Positions 53,662-62,731 of a stretch of DNA of 64,000 nucleotides are shown one piece after another. Every line of letters begins with the position of its first letter. The first letter of the stretch is position 1. The notes beneath the pieces were generated by a model. It searched no databases, was not told the DNA's origin, and saw only the letters and a list, made by a program, of their open reading frames with translations. The position numbers and the translations under genes are program-made. Source of the DNA: Streptomyces alboniger (GTDB lineage Bacteria > Actinomycetota > Actinomycetes > Streptomycetales > Streptomycetaceae); the NCBI RefSeq assembly GCF_008704395.1, contig NZ_CP023695.1, positions 6,944,001 through 7,008,000 on the forward strand. Reading direction: 5' to 3'.

Positions 53662-54376
53662 GCTCCCAGGGGCACGGCCCGGTGCCTTCGCACCAAGCCT
53701 CCAGGTCCGCGCCGTTCACGCAGACTATTCCGCACTGCTGCGCGTATTCGAGGGCAGGGGCGGTGAAGTCGCTCGTGGTGACGAGCGCTGCCACGTCGGC
53801 GCCGTGGACGGTGAAGCAGGTACCGCCGAAGCGCTGGAGGTCCTGTGATCCGACCTTGTTGTCCTCGCCGTACCGCTTGCACTGGATGACGACCCGGCGC
53901 CCGTCGGGGGTCACGGCCAGGACGTCCGCGCCCAAGTCGCAGGCTCCGCCCACCACATCGACGTCCCGGCACGCGTCCCGGGCGCACAGGTCCGCTATGG
54001 CCTGCTCGAAGGCGTCGGCGTCGAGCGCGGTGTAGTCGACGTAGCCGACCCGCGCCTCGGGAAGTACGGCTGTCGGCTCAAGGATCTCGGAAGCCTGCTC
54101 GGCCGCCTCGTCCAGCGCCTCGGCCGCGCGCCGCGCGTACCTCGCCGCGGAGAAGCGGCGCCACCGGGACCGGCCCAGTAAGGCGGCGGCGAGGCCCACG
54201 GCGAGGAGTGAACCGATCCACAGGGGACGGCTCTCGACCATGCGGGCCGCGGCGCGCACCAGGAAGACCGCGCCGCACAGGACGACAGCCAGGAGAACGA
54301 AGAACAGGGCGGTCGCGCGCAGGTCGAAGCGCCGTTCCCGGTCCCTGCGTCGAATGGGGCGCGTGGGTACGGTCAT
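53651..54376 (-). CDS. Membrane-anchored Mrr-like restriction endonuclease-fold protein
   Basis: 241 residues. Two membrane helices near 22-41 and 52-68 are followed by a PD-(D/E)xK nuclease domain. Active-site residues are Glu124 (FEQAIADL), Asp151 (GADVLAV) and the Gln-Cys-Lys at 165-167 (VVIQCKRYG). The end of the domain reads VTTSDFTAPALEYAQQCGIVCVNG, typical of Mrr/RecB-like proteins. It may cut foreign or modified DNA at the membrane. Whether it cooperates with the convergent VWA gene is unknown. Confidence 0.8.
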   Translation of the reverse strand: MTVPTRPIRRRDRERRFDLRATALFFVLLAVVLCGAVFLVRAAARMVESRPLWIGSLLAVGLAAALLGRSRWRRFSAARYARRAAEALDEAAEQASEILEPTAVLPEARVGYVDYTALDADAFEQAIADLCARDACRDVDVVGGACDLGADVLAVTPDGRRVVIQCKRYGEDNKVGSQDLQRFGGTCFTVHGADVAALVTTSDFTAPALEYAQQCGIVCVNGADLEAWCEGTGPCPWELRA

Positions 54377-54474
54377 TCCACTCCCTCACGATGAACGCCG
54401 GCGAAGATCACTCGTCCACGCATGCCCAAGATCGACATCGCTAAAAGAGCGGCCGGTGGCCGCCGGCCAGGCAC

Positions 54475-55773
54475 CTACCGTTCGAGGTCCTTGTGCGCCG
54501 TCTCCGGCAACCGCAGATACACCACCGACGACACGAGGCACAGCACGGCCACGTACACGGGGAACAGCCCGGGGGAGCCGATCTCCTTGAACAGGGTCCC
54601 CACGTACGGCGCCGTACCGCCGAACAGCGCGACGGTCAGCGAGTACGGGAAGCCGATCCCGGCCGCGCGGACCCTCGCGGGGAACACCTCCGCGTTCACC
54701 GCCGCCGAGATCGACGTGAATCCGGTGAGCAGCACCATCCCCGCACCCTGCACGAGCAGCAGCGAAAGGAACGACCCCGAGAGGGACTTCAGCAGCGGCA
54801 CGCTGAGGGCCGCGAAGCCGATGCCGAAGAACAGCAGCAGCGGCCTGCGCCCCACGCGGTCCGAGAGCAGGCCGCCGAGCGGCTGGAGCAGGGCGAAGAA
54901 CGCGAGCGAGAGCGTACCCGCGAGCAGTGCCTGGCCCTTGCTGATGTCGGTGTTCAGCTCGGCGTACGTAGGCAGGTACGACGTCCACGTGTAGTACGCG
55001 ATGGTGCCGCCCGCCGTGATGCCGCAGATCAGCAGCGACTGGCGCGGGTGCCTGCGCAGGGCGTCGAAGAGCCCGGGGCGCTCGCCCCGTTCGGCGGGCG
55101 GCTCGTGTGTCTCGTACGCGCCCTGCCTGATCCAGAAGCCGACCAGGCTGAGCACCGCCCCGAGCAGGAAGGGCAGCCGCCAGCCCCAGCCGTCCATATG
55201 GCCCTCGGAGAGCGTGGCGACCAGCAGTGCCGCGACGCCCGACGCGGCCAGCTGGCCGGCGGTCGTGGAGACGTACTGGAAACTGGAGAACAGACCGCGC
55301 CGCCCCGGGCCCGCCGACTCCACGAGAAAGGTGGTCGACGCGGCGAACTCGCCTCCCACGGAGAGCCCTTGGAGCAGCCGCGCCGCGACCAGCACCACGG
55401 GAGCGAGCACGCCCACGGACGCGTAGGTGGGGGTCAGGCCGACCAGCAGACTGCTGCCGCCCATCAGCAGGATGGTGACGGTCAGCGCGCTCCGCCGGCC
55501 GCGCCGGTCGGCGACGGCGCCCATCAGCAGGCCGCCGACCGGCCGCATGAAGAAGCCGACGGCGAAGACGGCGAACGTGGAGAGCAGCGGCACCAGGGAG
55601 TTCCCCGCGCTCTTGGGAAAGACCTGATCGGCGATGTAGGTGGCGAGGAAGGTGTACGCGTACCAGTCGTACCACTCCACGGCGTTGCCGACCGACGCGG
55701 CGAGCAACTGCCGTACCGGGCGCCGCTCGTGGGCGGGGGAGTCGTCGGCCGTCTGCTGGTCCTGCTGTGTCAT
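54475..55773 (-). CDS. MFS transporter, metabolite:H+ symporter (MHS) family
   Basis: 432 residues with 12 helices. The MHS signature is ASVGNAVEWYDWYAYTFLATYIA, followed by FFMRPVGGLLMGAVADRRGRRSAL and LLQGLSVGGEFAASTTFLVESA. Relatives import proline/betaine, alpha-ketoglutarate or aromatic acids with protons. The substrate is not predictable. GGGGAGGG precedes the ATG at 55773. Confidence 0.87.
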   Translation of the reverse strand: MTQQDQQTADDSPAHERRPVRQLLAASVGNAVEWYDWYAYTFLATYIADQVFPKSAGNSLVPLLSTFAVFAVGFFMRPVGGLLMGAVADRRGRRSALTVTILLMGGSSLLVGLTPTYASVGVLAPVVLVAARLLQGLSVGGEFAASTTFLVESAGPGRRGLFSSFQYVSTTAGQLAASGVAALLVATLSEGHMDGWGWRLPFLLGAVLSLVGFWIRQGAYETHEPPAERGERPGLFDALRRHPRQSLLICGITAGGTIAYYTWTSYLPTYAELNTDISKGQALLAGTLSLAFFALLQPLGGLLSDRVGRRPLLLFFGIGFAALSVPLLKSLSGSFLSLLLVQGAGMVLLTGFTSISAAVNAEVFPARVRAAGIGFPYSLTVALFGGTAPYVGTLFKEIGSPGLFPVYVAVLCLVSSVVYLRLPETAHKDLER

Positions 55774-55848
55774 GATCACGACCCTCCCCTGCTCGGCGGC
55801 GCCGTACACGTGGTGTCCGTCAGGCGGACACGGCGTCCCGGCGCCAGC

Positions 55849-55884
55849 CCTGCCGGCCCTGTCGGCCCTGCCGGCCCTGTCAGG
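55849..55884. repeat. Two tandem 18-bp repeats
   Basis: CCTGCCGGCCCTGTCGGC is repeated once with two changes. It overlaps the stop codon of the secreted protein at 55880. The self-complementary GGCC/CCGG cores allow hairpins. Confidence 0.55.
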
Positions 55885-56758
55885 CCGTCGTCGGCTTGTA
55901 CGCGTACACCGCCGTCGTCACCAGGCACGGCAGCGGCGGCACCACCTCGACACGCAGGGTGCGGCGCACGGCGTCGTAGTCAACGCCCTCCGTCTCGAAA
56001 GTCCCGTCGCAGGCGCTGCGCCGCGGCGAGGCGAAGAGGGAGGTGACGCGGCCGGTCACGGGCCGCCCGTCGAGCGCGCGCTCCAGATCGACCTGGAGCA
56101 CCGGGCGGTCCTCGGGGAACAGTTCCTTGGACGCGTCGTTCGAGGCGCACACCAGCCGCGTGGCGGAGACGAAGTCGCAGCCCTGTACGTCCCTCACGGG
56201 CCTGTCGAGGGTGATCTGCCCGGCCTGGGGGAGCGCCCCGCCGGCCGGCGGCGTCGAGGGGTTGAGCAGCGGTGCGGGGAAGACTTGGAGGCGCTTCTGG
56301 TCGCCCCACTCGCCGGACACCAGCCAGCGCGCGTCCGGGGAGACGGCGGCGAAGGAGTTGTTGAGCTTCTCGCCCGCGTCGAGCTGATGCTCGTAGAGGT
56401 AGCGCTGCCCGCCCGGGGTGGTGACCGCGAACATCTTCGACTTCGCGGCGTCGCCGCCCTGGTAGGCGTCGAAGGTGTGCCCGTCCGCGATGTCGGGATC
56501 GCCTATGTGCCCCCAGCCCTTGACGCGCAGGGCGAGCGGAATCGAGCCGAGCCCCCGGTGGAGGAGCCCGCCGTCCGCGCGGCTCGCGAGCCCCTGGCTG
56601 CCGGTGAGGGAGTTGACGTACGAGGTGCCGGACTCCTGCCAGCCGCCCGGCGAGAGAGGCGTGGCGAAAGGGGCGGGCGCGGCCGAGGCGCCGCCGCCCG
56701 TCACCACCGCCAGAGCGACGGCACCGAACAGGGCGGTTGATGCCTTCCAAAGGGTCAT
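55880..56758 (-). CDS. Secreted protein of unknown function
   Basis: 292 residues. A clear signal peptide (FGAVALAVVTGGGASAAPA) is followed by a domain with WVSG-like repeats (NNSFAAVSPDARWLVSGEWG ... GCDFVSATRLVCASN) that suggests a beta-propeller. I do not recognise a named family. Two cysteine pairs (around CDF/CAS and CDG/CLV) could form disulfides. It is divergent from the GH4 gene and transcribed towards the MHS transporter. Confidence 0.7.
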   Translation of the reverse strand: MTLWKASTALFGAVALAVVTGGGASAAPAPFATPLSPGGWQESGTSYVNSLTGSQGLASRADGGLLHRGLGSIPLALRVKGWGHIGDPDIADGHTFDAYQGGDAAKSKMFAVTTPGGQRYLYEHQLDAGEKLNNSFAAVSPDARWLVSGEWGDQKRLQVFPAPLLNPSTPPAGGALPQAGQITLDRPVRDVQGCDFVSATRLVCASNDASKELFPEDRPVLQVDLERALDGRPVTGRVTSLFASPRRSACDGTFETEGVDYDAVRRTLRVEVVPPLPCLVTTAVYAYKPTTA

Positions 56759-56825
56759 CGGGGCGCTACCTCCGTGGGGGGTCGGAACGCTGCCGCGTCA
56801 TCGTACGTAACGTGAGCCCCGGCGG

Positions 56826-56843
56826 TAACAGTCGATAACAGTC
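56826..56843. promoter_or_regulatory. Direct repeat upstream of the GH4 gene
   Basis: TAACAGTC occurs twice, 10 bp apart (56826-56833 and 56836-56843), 21 bp before the GH4 start codon in a divergent spacer. One-helical-turn spacing fits an activator or repressor site. Confidence 0.35.
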
Positions 56844-56864
56844 CGACAGAAGGCGGTTGAAGAC

Positions 56865-58205
56865 GTGAAGCTGGCGATTCTCGGCGGGGGCGGTTTCCGC
56901 GTGCCGCTCGTGTACGGGGCCCTCCTCGGCGACCGTGCCGAGGGCCGTGTCACCGACGTCGTCCTGCACGACCTGGACGCGGCGCGGCTCGGCGCCGTCA
57001 CCCGTGTCCTCGTCGAGCAGGCCGCGGGCGTCCCGGACGCGCCCCTCGTCACCGCGACCACCGACCTCGACGAGGCGCTGCGCGGCGCCGACTTCGTGTT
57101 CTCCGCGATCCGGGTCGGCGGCCTGGAGGGGCGCGCCGCCGACGAGCGCGTCGCCCTCGCCGAAGGCGTCCTCGGCCAGGAGACCGTCGGCGCGGGCGGC
57201 ATCGCGTACGGGCTGCGGACCGTGCCCGTCGCCGTGGACATCGCGCGCCGCGTCGCCCGGCTGGCCCCGGACGCCTGGGTCATCAACTTCACCAACCCCG
57301 CCGGCCTGGTCACCGAGGCGATGTCGCGCCACATCGGCGACCGCGTCATCGGCATCTGCGACTCGCCCGTGGGCCTCGGCCGCAGGGTCGCGCAGGTGCT
57401 CGGCGGCGACCCCGACGAGGCCTTCATCGACTACGTGGGCCTCAACCACCTCGGCTGGCTGCGCGGCCTGCGCATCGCGGGCCGCGACGAACTGCCGCGC
57501 CTGCTCGCCGACCCCGGACTTCTCGGCTCCTTCGAGCAGGGCAGGCTCTTCGGCGCCGACTGGCTCCAGTCGCTCGGCGCGATCCCCAACGAATACCTGC
57601 ACTACTACTACTTCAACCGCGAGACCGTACGCGCCTACCAGCAGGCGGAGCGGACCCGCGGCGCCTTCCTCCACGACCAGCAGGCCCGCTTCTACGACGG
57701 CATGCGACAGCCGGGCACCCCCGCCCTCAGGACCTGGACCGAGACGCTCGCCGAGCGCGAGGCGGCGTACATGGCGGAGAACAGGCAAGCGGCGGGCGTG
57801 GGGGAGCGGGCCGAGGAGGACCTGGAGTCCGGCGGGTACGAGAAGGTCGCCCTCGCGCTGATGCGGGCCATCGCGCGGGACGAGCGGGCGACGCTGATCC
57901 TCAACGTCCGCAACGGCACGACCCTCGCCGCCCTGGACGCGGACGCCGTCATCGAGGTGCCGTGCTCCGTCGACGCCAACGGCGCCCACCCCATGACGGC
58001 GGACCCGCTGCCGGGCCACGCCACCGGCCTGGTGTGCTCCGTCAAGGCCGTCGAGCGCGAGGTGCTCGCCGCGGCCGACAGCGGATCGCGCGCCACCGCC
58101 GTCAAGGCGTTCGCGCTGCACCCGCTCGTCGACTCGGTGACGGTCGCGCGGCGCCTGGTGGACGGCTACCGGGGTGTGCATCCCGGTCTGGCGTACCTGA
58201 GATGA
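56865..58205 (+). CDS. GH4 glycosidase, probable 6-phospho-beta-glucosidase
   Basis: 446 residues of the NAD- and metal-dependent GH4 family. The NAD motif is LAILGGGGFRVPLVYGAL. Metal and substrate blocks are VINFTNPAGLVTEA, GICDSPVG and YVGLNHLGWLRG. These enzymes cleave phosphorylated disaccharides by an oxidation-elimination mechanism. No PTS genes are nearby, so the phosphosugar substrate is inferred from family only. GTG start. Confidence 0.87.
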   Translation: MKLAILGGGGFRVPLVYGALLGDRAEGRVTDVVLHDLDAARLGAVTRVLVEQAAGVPDAPLVTATTDLDEALRGADFVFSAIRVGGLEGRAADERVALAEGVLGQETVGAGGIAYGLRTVPVAVDIARRVARLAPDAWVINFTNPAGLVTEAMSRHIGDRVIGICDSPVGLGRRVAQVLGGDPDEAFIDYVGLNHLGWLRGLRIAGRDELPRLLADPGLLGSFEQGRLFGADWLQSLGAIPNEYLHYYYFNRETVRAYQQAERTRGAFLHDQQARFYDGMRQPGTPALRTWTETLAEREAAYMAENRQAAGVGERAEEDLESGGYEKVALALMRAIARDERATLILNVRNGTTLAALDADAVIEVPCSVDANGAHPMTADPLPGHATGLVCSVKAVEREVLAAADSGSRATAVKAFALHPLVDSVTVARRLVDGYRGVHPGLAYLR

Positions 58206-58212
58206 TCACGAC

Positions 58213-58602
58213 ATGAGTCCCGTCGTCTCCATCGGTGCCGCAGCCCGCCGCCCCTGCACGCTCGTCGTGTGCCGGGGCTGCTGCTGCGGCGACGTCCGCA
58301 AGAACCCCGGCATCGACCACGCCTGGCAGCTGGAGCGGCTGCGGTCGGCGGCGGCGGCCTCGCGCGGCCGGTTCGCGGTGCGCACCAGCGAGTGCCTCGG
58401 GCCGTGCGGCCAGGCCAACATCGTCGTCGTCCAGCCCTCGTACGAGGGGCGCAGGCGTGGCGGCCGCGCGGCCTGGGTCGGCTTCGTCACCGACGACGAG
58501 TCGCTGGAGCAGATACTCGCCTGGGCCGAGGCGGGCGGCCCCGGCCTCGCCGAGCCGTCACCGACGCTGGCGCTGCAACTGGTGGACCCCCGGGCCGTCT
58601 AG
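58213..58602 (+). CDS. Thioredoxin-like [2Fe-2S] ferredoxin
   Basis: 129 residues. The ligands CRGCCCGD (Cys20 and one of Cys23-25) and CLGPCGQAN (Cys61, Cys65) match the NuoE/Shethna-type thioredoxin-fold ferredoxins. Function is electron transfer with an unknown partner. It begins 7 bp after the GH4 stop, so the two are probably co-transcribed, although no metabolic link is obvious. Confidence 0.83.
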   Translation: MSPVVSIGAAARRPCTLVVCRGCCCGDVRKNPGIDHAWQLERLRSAAAASRGRFAVRTSECLGPCGQANIVVVQPSYEGRRRGGRAAWVGFVTDDESLEQILAWAEAGGPGLAEPSPTLALQLVDPRAV

Positions 58603-58625
58603 TCGACCCCGGGCCCCTTGGGCCC

Positions 58626-59126
58626 CTAGCCCGCGAGGACCTGGTCCAGGAAGCCGTGCAGGTTCTGGAGGGTCCTGGCGTTCTGCTCCTGCGGCGACAG
58701 GCTCTCCTCGAGGCGGCGCGCGAGCACCGTCGTCTTCTTTCCGCGTACGTAGAGGGAGCAGGCCAGGTCCGCGCAGATGTACAGGCCCACCGAGTTGCCC
58801 TGGCGGCCCGCCGCTCCGGCCTTGGGGGCCACCAGCAGCGTGATGCCCGAGCCGGACTGCGGGGTCACGCAGACCGAGCAGATGCTGGACTTGAGCAGGC
58901 TCTTGCGCGGCCCGCTGGAGGCGCGCAGCGCGATTCCGACGGGCTTGCCGTCCCGCCACGTCACCGCGTAGCCGCGCTCGGGGGCCTTGGGGTCGCGCCA
59001 GCCCAGGAAGCCCAGGTCCTGCCAGGGGGTGTCGGCGAAGTCCGTCGGCAGCGTGAGCCTGCTCGCCTCGCCCTTCGAGCAGTTCACGAAGGAGGCGCGG
59101 ATCTCTTTTTCACTGACGGGTTCCAT
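58626..59126 (-). CDS. FBP domain protein (FusB-type treble-clef zinc finger)
   Basis: 166 residues. The zinc ligands are CSVC (Cys83, Cys86) and CADLAC (Cys118, Cys123), framed by LKSSI and TLLVAPKAG as in the C-terminal domain of EF-G-binding proteins. FusB proteins release EF-G from the ribosome and give fusidic acid tolerance; the actinobacterial members have a divergent N-terminus and untested function. The ATG at 59126 begins the conserved part (VSEKEIRASFVNCSKGEA). Confidence 0.8.
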   Translation of the reverse strand: MEPVSEKEIRASFVNCSKGEASRLTLPTDFADTPWQDLGFLGWRDPKAPERGYAVTWRDGKPVGIALRASSGPRKSLLKSSICSVCVTPQSGSGITLLVAPKAGAAGRQGNSVGLYICADLACSLYVRGKKTTVLARRLEESLSPQEQNARTLQNLHGFLDQVLAG

Positions 59127-59164
59127 GATCCGGAAGGTATCAACGGACAAACGGAACCGTCGTC

Positions 59165-60340
59165 CTATTTTTCTCTCAGTGCTCTGTAGAGCGCCCCGAC
59201 CAGGTGGATGCTGCGCAGATCCTCCCCGGAGGTCCCGGCACCCACGCGGTTCATCGTGTACGCGTACGAGACGCGGTTCTCCGGGTCGGCGAAGGCGTAC
59301 GACCCGCCGAGGCCGCCGTGCCCGAAGGCGCGCGGGTTGGGGCCCGCCTGCCCGTACTGGTTGAGCATGTAGCCGAGGCCCCACGGCCACCTGTCAGCGA
59401 GCGGCGTGACCACCCGCAGCACCAGGTCGGGCTCGTCGCCGCCGCCCTCCGGCGTGCGCAGCCGCTCCACCGTGCCGGCGGCGAGCAGCCCGCCGCCCGC
59501 CAACGCCCCATACACCGCGGCGAGTCCACGCGCGGTGGCGTGGCCGTTGGCGGCCGGGATCTCCGCACCGCGGTAGGCCGCGCCGTTCACGTCGCCGAGC
59601 GGCAGGTAGTCGAAGGCCAGCGTGGCCGGTGCCGACGGGTGGTCGTCGAGGCCGCCGACCGGGGGCGCGGGAGCACCGCCGAGCGCCCGGCGCGAGCCGC
59701 CGAGGGGCGGCGCCATGTCCGCGCATCGCCCCTGCTCGCTCTCCGGCGTGCCGACGAAGACATCCGCGTCGAGCGGCCCGGTCACCTCGGAGCGCAGAAA
59801 CGCGCCGAGCGAGACCCCGCTGACCCTCCGTACGAGTTCACCGACCAGGAAGCCGAACGTCACCGCGTGATAGCCCTGCGCGGTGCCCGGCCGCCACCAC
59901 GGCGCGGTGTCCGCCAGCGCCCCGGTCACCTTCTCCCAGTCGTACACGGCACCCGGGCCCAAGGGCTCCCGGGGCGCGATCAGGCCGCTGCGGTGGCTCA
60001 GCAGCCACCGCACCGGAATGTCCGCCTTGCCCGCCGCGGCGAACCGGGGCCAGTACCGCGCGACCGGCGCGTCCAGGTCCAACTCGCCGCGCTCCACGAG
60101 CAGGTGGGCGCAGAGGGCCGTCATCCCCTTGGTCGTGGAGTACACGTTCACCAGTGTGTCGCTTCTCCAGGGGCGCGTGCCCGTCCGGTCGGCGTCACCG
60201 CCCCACAGGTCCACGACGAACGTGCCGTCGACCGTGGCCGCGACGGCCCCCAGATCACCACGCTCGGCGAAGTTCCGCTTGAACTCCTCGCGTACGCGCT
60301 CGAACCCGGGCGCGCAGCTGCCGTGGACGCGCACAGACAT
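59165..60340 (-). CDS. Serine hydrolase of the beta-lactamase/EstB family
   Basis: 391 residues. The catalytic SxxK is Ser68-Thr-Thr-Lys71 (NVYSTTKGM) and the second motif is Tyr157 (QGYHAVTFG). The third motif is HGGLGGSYAF. No signal peptide is seen, so a cytoplasmic esterase (EstB-like) is more likely than a penicillin-binding protein. The ATG follows GGGAGAG. It is divergent from the phospholipase C gene across 245 bp. Confidence 0.85.
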   Translation of the reverse strand: MSVRVHGSCAPGFERVREEFKRNFAERGDLGAVAATVDGTFVVDLWGGDADRTGTRPWRSDTLVNVYSTTKGMTALCAHLLVERGELDLDAPVARYWPRFAAAGKADIPVRWLLSHRSGLIAPREPLGPGAVYDWEKVTGALADTAPWWRPGTAQGYHAVTFGFLVGELVRRVSGVSLGAFLRSEVTGPLDADVFVGTPESEQGRCADMAPPLGGSRRALGGAPAPPVGGLDDHPSAPATLAFDYLPLGDVNGAAYRGAEIPAANGHATARGLAAVYGALAGGGLLAAGTVERLRTPEGGGDEPDLVLRVVTPLADRWPWGLGYMLNQYGQAGPNPRAFGHGGLGGSYAFADPENRVSYAYTMNRVGAGTSGEDLRSIHLVGALYRALREK

Positions 60341-60490
60341 GGACTCTCCCAGGCGGTGAGACGAATCGGCGGATCCCCCCTCCCGCGTGGCTGCCCGCAG
60401 CATTTACCCCGCGCCACGACGGGCAAACCCCCACGCCACGGCCGTCGGAGAGGTGTCCTTGTGTCCCGCCCACCAGAGGTTGGACTTCTC

Positions 60491-60512
60491 TTCACCCGCC
60501 GGTCACGATCCC
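60491..60512 (+). promoter_or_regulatory. PHO box upstream of phospholipase C
   Basis: Two adjacent 11-bp units, CTTCACCCGCC and GGTCACGATCC, fit the direct-repeat PHO box bound by PhoP in streptomycetes (consensus unit begins GTTCACC). A further CTTCACCCGCT unit lies at 60541-60551. The site is about 75 bp before the phospholipase start, a normal activating position. Confidence 0.55.
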
Positions 60513-60585
60513 TTCCGTATCGCTTGCTCCCCTTGGCACACTTCACCCGCTCGCGTCCCCCACACCACATGAGGTCGACACATTC

Positions 60586-62643
60586 ATGACTGAACTCAAC
60601 CGGCGCCGTTTCATGCAGCTGGCCGGCGGCACCGCGACCTACGCCGTGCTCAATCAGAGCATCGCCCGCGCCGCCTCCCTGCCCGCGAGGCGCGCCACCG
60701 GCACCATCGAGGACGTCGAGCACGTCGTGGTGCTGATGCAGGAGAACCGGTCGTTCGACCACTACTTCGGGACGCTGAAGGGCGTACGCGGCTTCGGCGA
60801 CCCCCGCCCGGTGACGCTGCCGAACGGCAAGCCCGTCTGGAACCAGCCGAACGGCGGCAAGGAGGTCCTGCCCTTCCACCCCGACGCCGAGGACCTCGGC
60901 ATGCAGTTCATCGCGGGCCTCGACCACGACTGGGCCGGCGGCCACAAGGCGTTCAACAACGGCAAGTACGACCAGTGGATTCCCGCGAAGTCCGAGCGGA
61001 CGATGGCATATCTCACGCGCGACGACATCCCGTTCCACTACGCGCTCGCCGACGCGTTCACCGTCTGTGACGACTATCACTGCTCGTTCATCGGGGCCAC
61101 GGACCCCAACCGCTACTACATGCTCACCGGCCACGTCGGGAACGACGGCAAGGGCGGTGGCCCCGTCCTCGGCAACCAGGAGGCGGGCTACGACTGGACG
61201 ACGTACGCCGAGCGCCTGGAGCAGGCGGGCATCTCCTGGAAGGTGTACCAGGACATCGGCGACGGCCTGGACGCGGCGGGTCACTGGGGCTGGATCGAGG
61301 ACGCCTACCGGGGCAACTACGGCGACAACTCGCTGCTCTACTTCAACAAGTACCGGGGCGCCAAGCCCGGCGACCCGCTCTACGACAAGGCCCGCACCGG
61401 TACCAACGCCAAGGCGGGCGACGGCTACCTCGACATCCTCACGGCCGACGTGTTGGCGGACCGGCTCCCGCAGGTCTCCTACATCGCCTGCCCGGAGGCC
61501 TTCACCGAGCACCCCAACTGGCCGGTGAACTACGGCGCCTGGTACATCGCGCAGGTACTCGACGCGCTCACCTCCAACCCCGAGGTGTGGGCCAAGACCG
61601 CGCTGTTCATCACGTACGACGAGAACGACGGCTACTTCGACCACATCGTCCCGCCGTACGTGCCGAAGGACGCCGCCCAGGGCAAGTCCACCGTCGAGAC
61701 CACCCTGGACTACTTCCCGGGCAACGCCTCCTACGCGGCCGGGCACTACGGCCTCGGGCAGCGCGTCCCGATGATCGTCGTCTCGCCGTGGAGCACCGGC
61801 GGCTTCGTGAACTCGGAGGTCTTCGACCACACGTCGATCATCCGGTTCATGGAGCGGCGCTTCGGCGTCAAGGAGCCGAACATCTCGCCGTGGCGCCGCG
61901 CGATCTGCGGCGATCTCACCTCCGCCTTCGACTTCGGAGGCAAGGACACCGACCCGGCGGAGCTGCCCGGTACCGCCGCGTACGAGCCGCCGGACAACAA
62001 GCGCCACCCCGACTACGTCCCCAAGGCGCCCGCAAGGCCCACGCTGCCCAAGCAGGAGCGGGGAGCCCGCCCGGCACGCCCCCTGCCGTACGTCCCGCTG
62101 GTGGACGGCAGCGCGGACGCGGCCGCCGGGAAGTTCACGCTGACCTTCGGCGGCGGTGACAAGGCGGGCGTCTGCTTCCACGTCCGCTCCGCCAACCGCA
62201 CCGACGGCCCCTGGACGTACACCACCGCGGCGGGCAGGACGATCTCCGACACCTGGAACTCGGCGTACTCCAACGGCACGTACGACCTGTCGGTGTTCGG
62301 CCCGAACGGCTTCCTGCGCACCTTCAAGGGCCCCGGCAAGAAGGCTGGCCCCGAGGTCACCGCCCGGCACGACGGGACGACCGGCAACCTCAAGCTGACC
62401 CTGAAGAACGCGGGCAGCGCGGACGTGAACCTCACGCTGACCAACGCCTACGGCGGCACGCCCCAGACGTTCAAGGTCAAGGCTGGCGCCACCGTGTCGC
62501 ACACCGTCGATCTGCGGTCGGCCAAGCGCTGGTACGACCTGACCGTGAAGTCCGACACCGACCCGGGCTTCCTGCGGCGGTTCGCCGGCCATGTGGAGAC
62601 CGGCGCGGCGGGCGTGAGCGACCCGGCGATCATCACCGTCTGA
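60586..62643 (+). CDS. Phospholipase C, phosphocholine-specific, Tat-exported
   Basis: 685 residues. The Tat signal is NRRRFMQLAGG at 5-15. The metal/nucleophile region is MQENRSFDHYFG (Glu53, Asn54), with further family blocks DDYHCSFIGATDPNR, FITYDENDGYFDHIVPP and FDHTSIIRFMERRFG. Two C-terminal DUF756-type beta domains follow (from about residue 500). It splits phosphatidylcholine or related lipids outside the cell and releases phosphorylated head groups. The upstream PHO box suggests induction by phosphate starvation. Confidence 0.92.
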   Translation: MTELNRRRFMQLAGGTATYAVLNQSIARAASLPARRATGTIEDVEHVVVLMQENRSFDHYFGTLKGVRGFGDPRPVTLPNGKPVWNQPNGGKEVLPFHPDAEDLGMQFIAGLDHDWAGGHKAFNNGKYDQWIPAKSERTMAYLTRDDIPFHYALADAFTVCDDYHCSFIGATDPNRYYMLTGHVGNDGKGGGPVLGNQEAGYDWTTYAERLEQAGISWKVYQDIGDGLDAAGHWGWIEDAYRGNYGDNSLLYFNKYRGAKPGDPLYDKARTGTNAKAGDGYLDILTADVLADRLPQVSYIACPEAFTEHPNWPVNYGAWYIAQVLDALTSNPEVWAKTALFITYDENDGYFDHIVPPYVPKDAAQGKSTVETTLDYFPGNASYAAGHYGLGQRVPMIVVSPWSTGGFVNSEVFDHTSIIRFMERRFGVKEPNISPWRRAICGDLTSAFDFGGKDTDPAELPGTAAYEPPDNKRHPDYVPKAPARPTLPKQERGARPARPLPYVPLVDGSADAAAGKFTLTFGGGDKAGVCFHVRSANRTDGPWTYTTAAGRTISDTWNSAYSNGTYDLSVFGPNGFLRTFKGPGKKAGPEVTARHDGTTGNLKLTLKNAGSADVNLTLTNAYGGTPQTFKVKAGATVSHTVDLRSAKRWYDLTVKSDTDPGFLRRFAGHVETGAAGVSDPAIITV

Positions 62644-62731
62644 GCATCCGCGGGACCGCTGGGCGCGCGGTGGTCACCACCGGGCAAGGGGCCGGTGAAC
62701 GGCCTGTGAACGGAAATGTAGGGTCTCCCGG

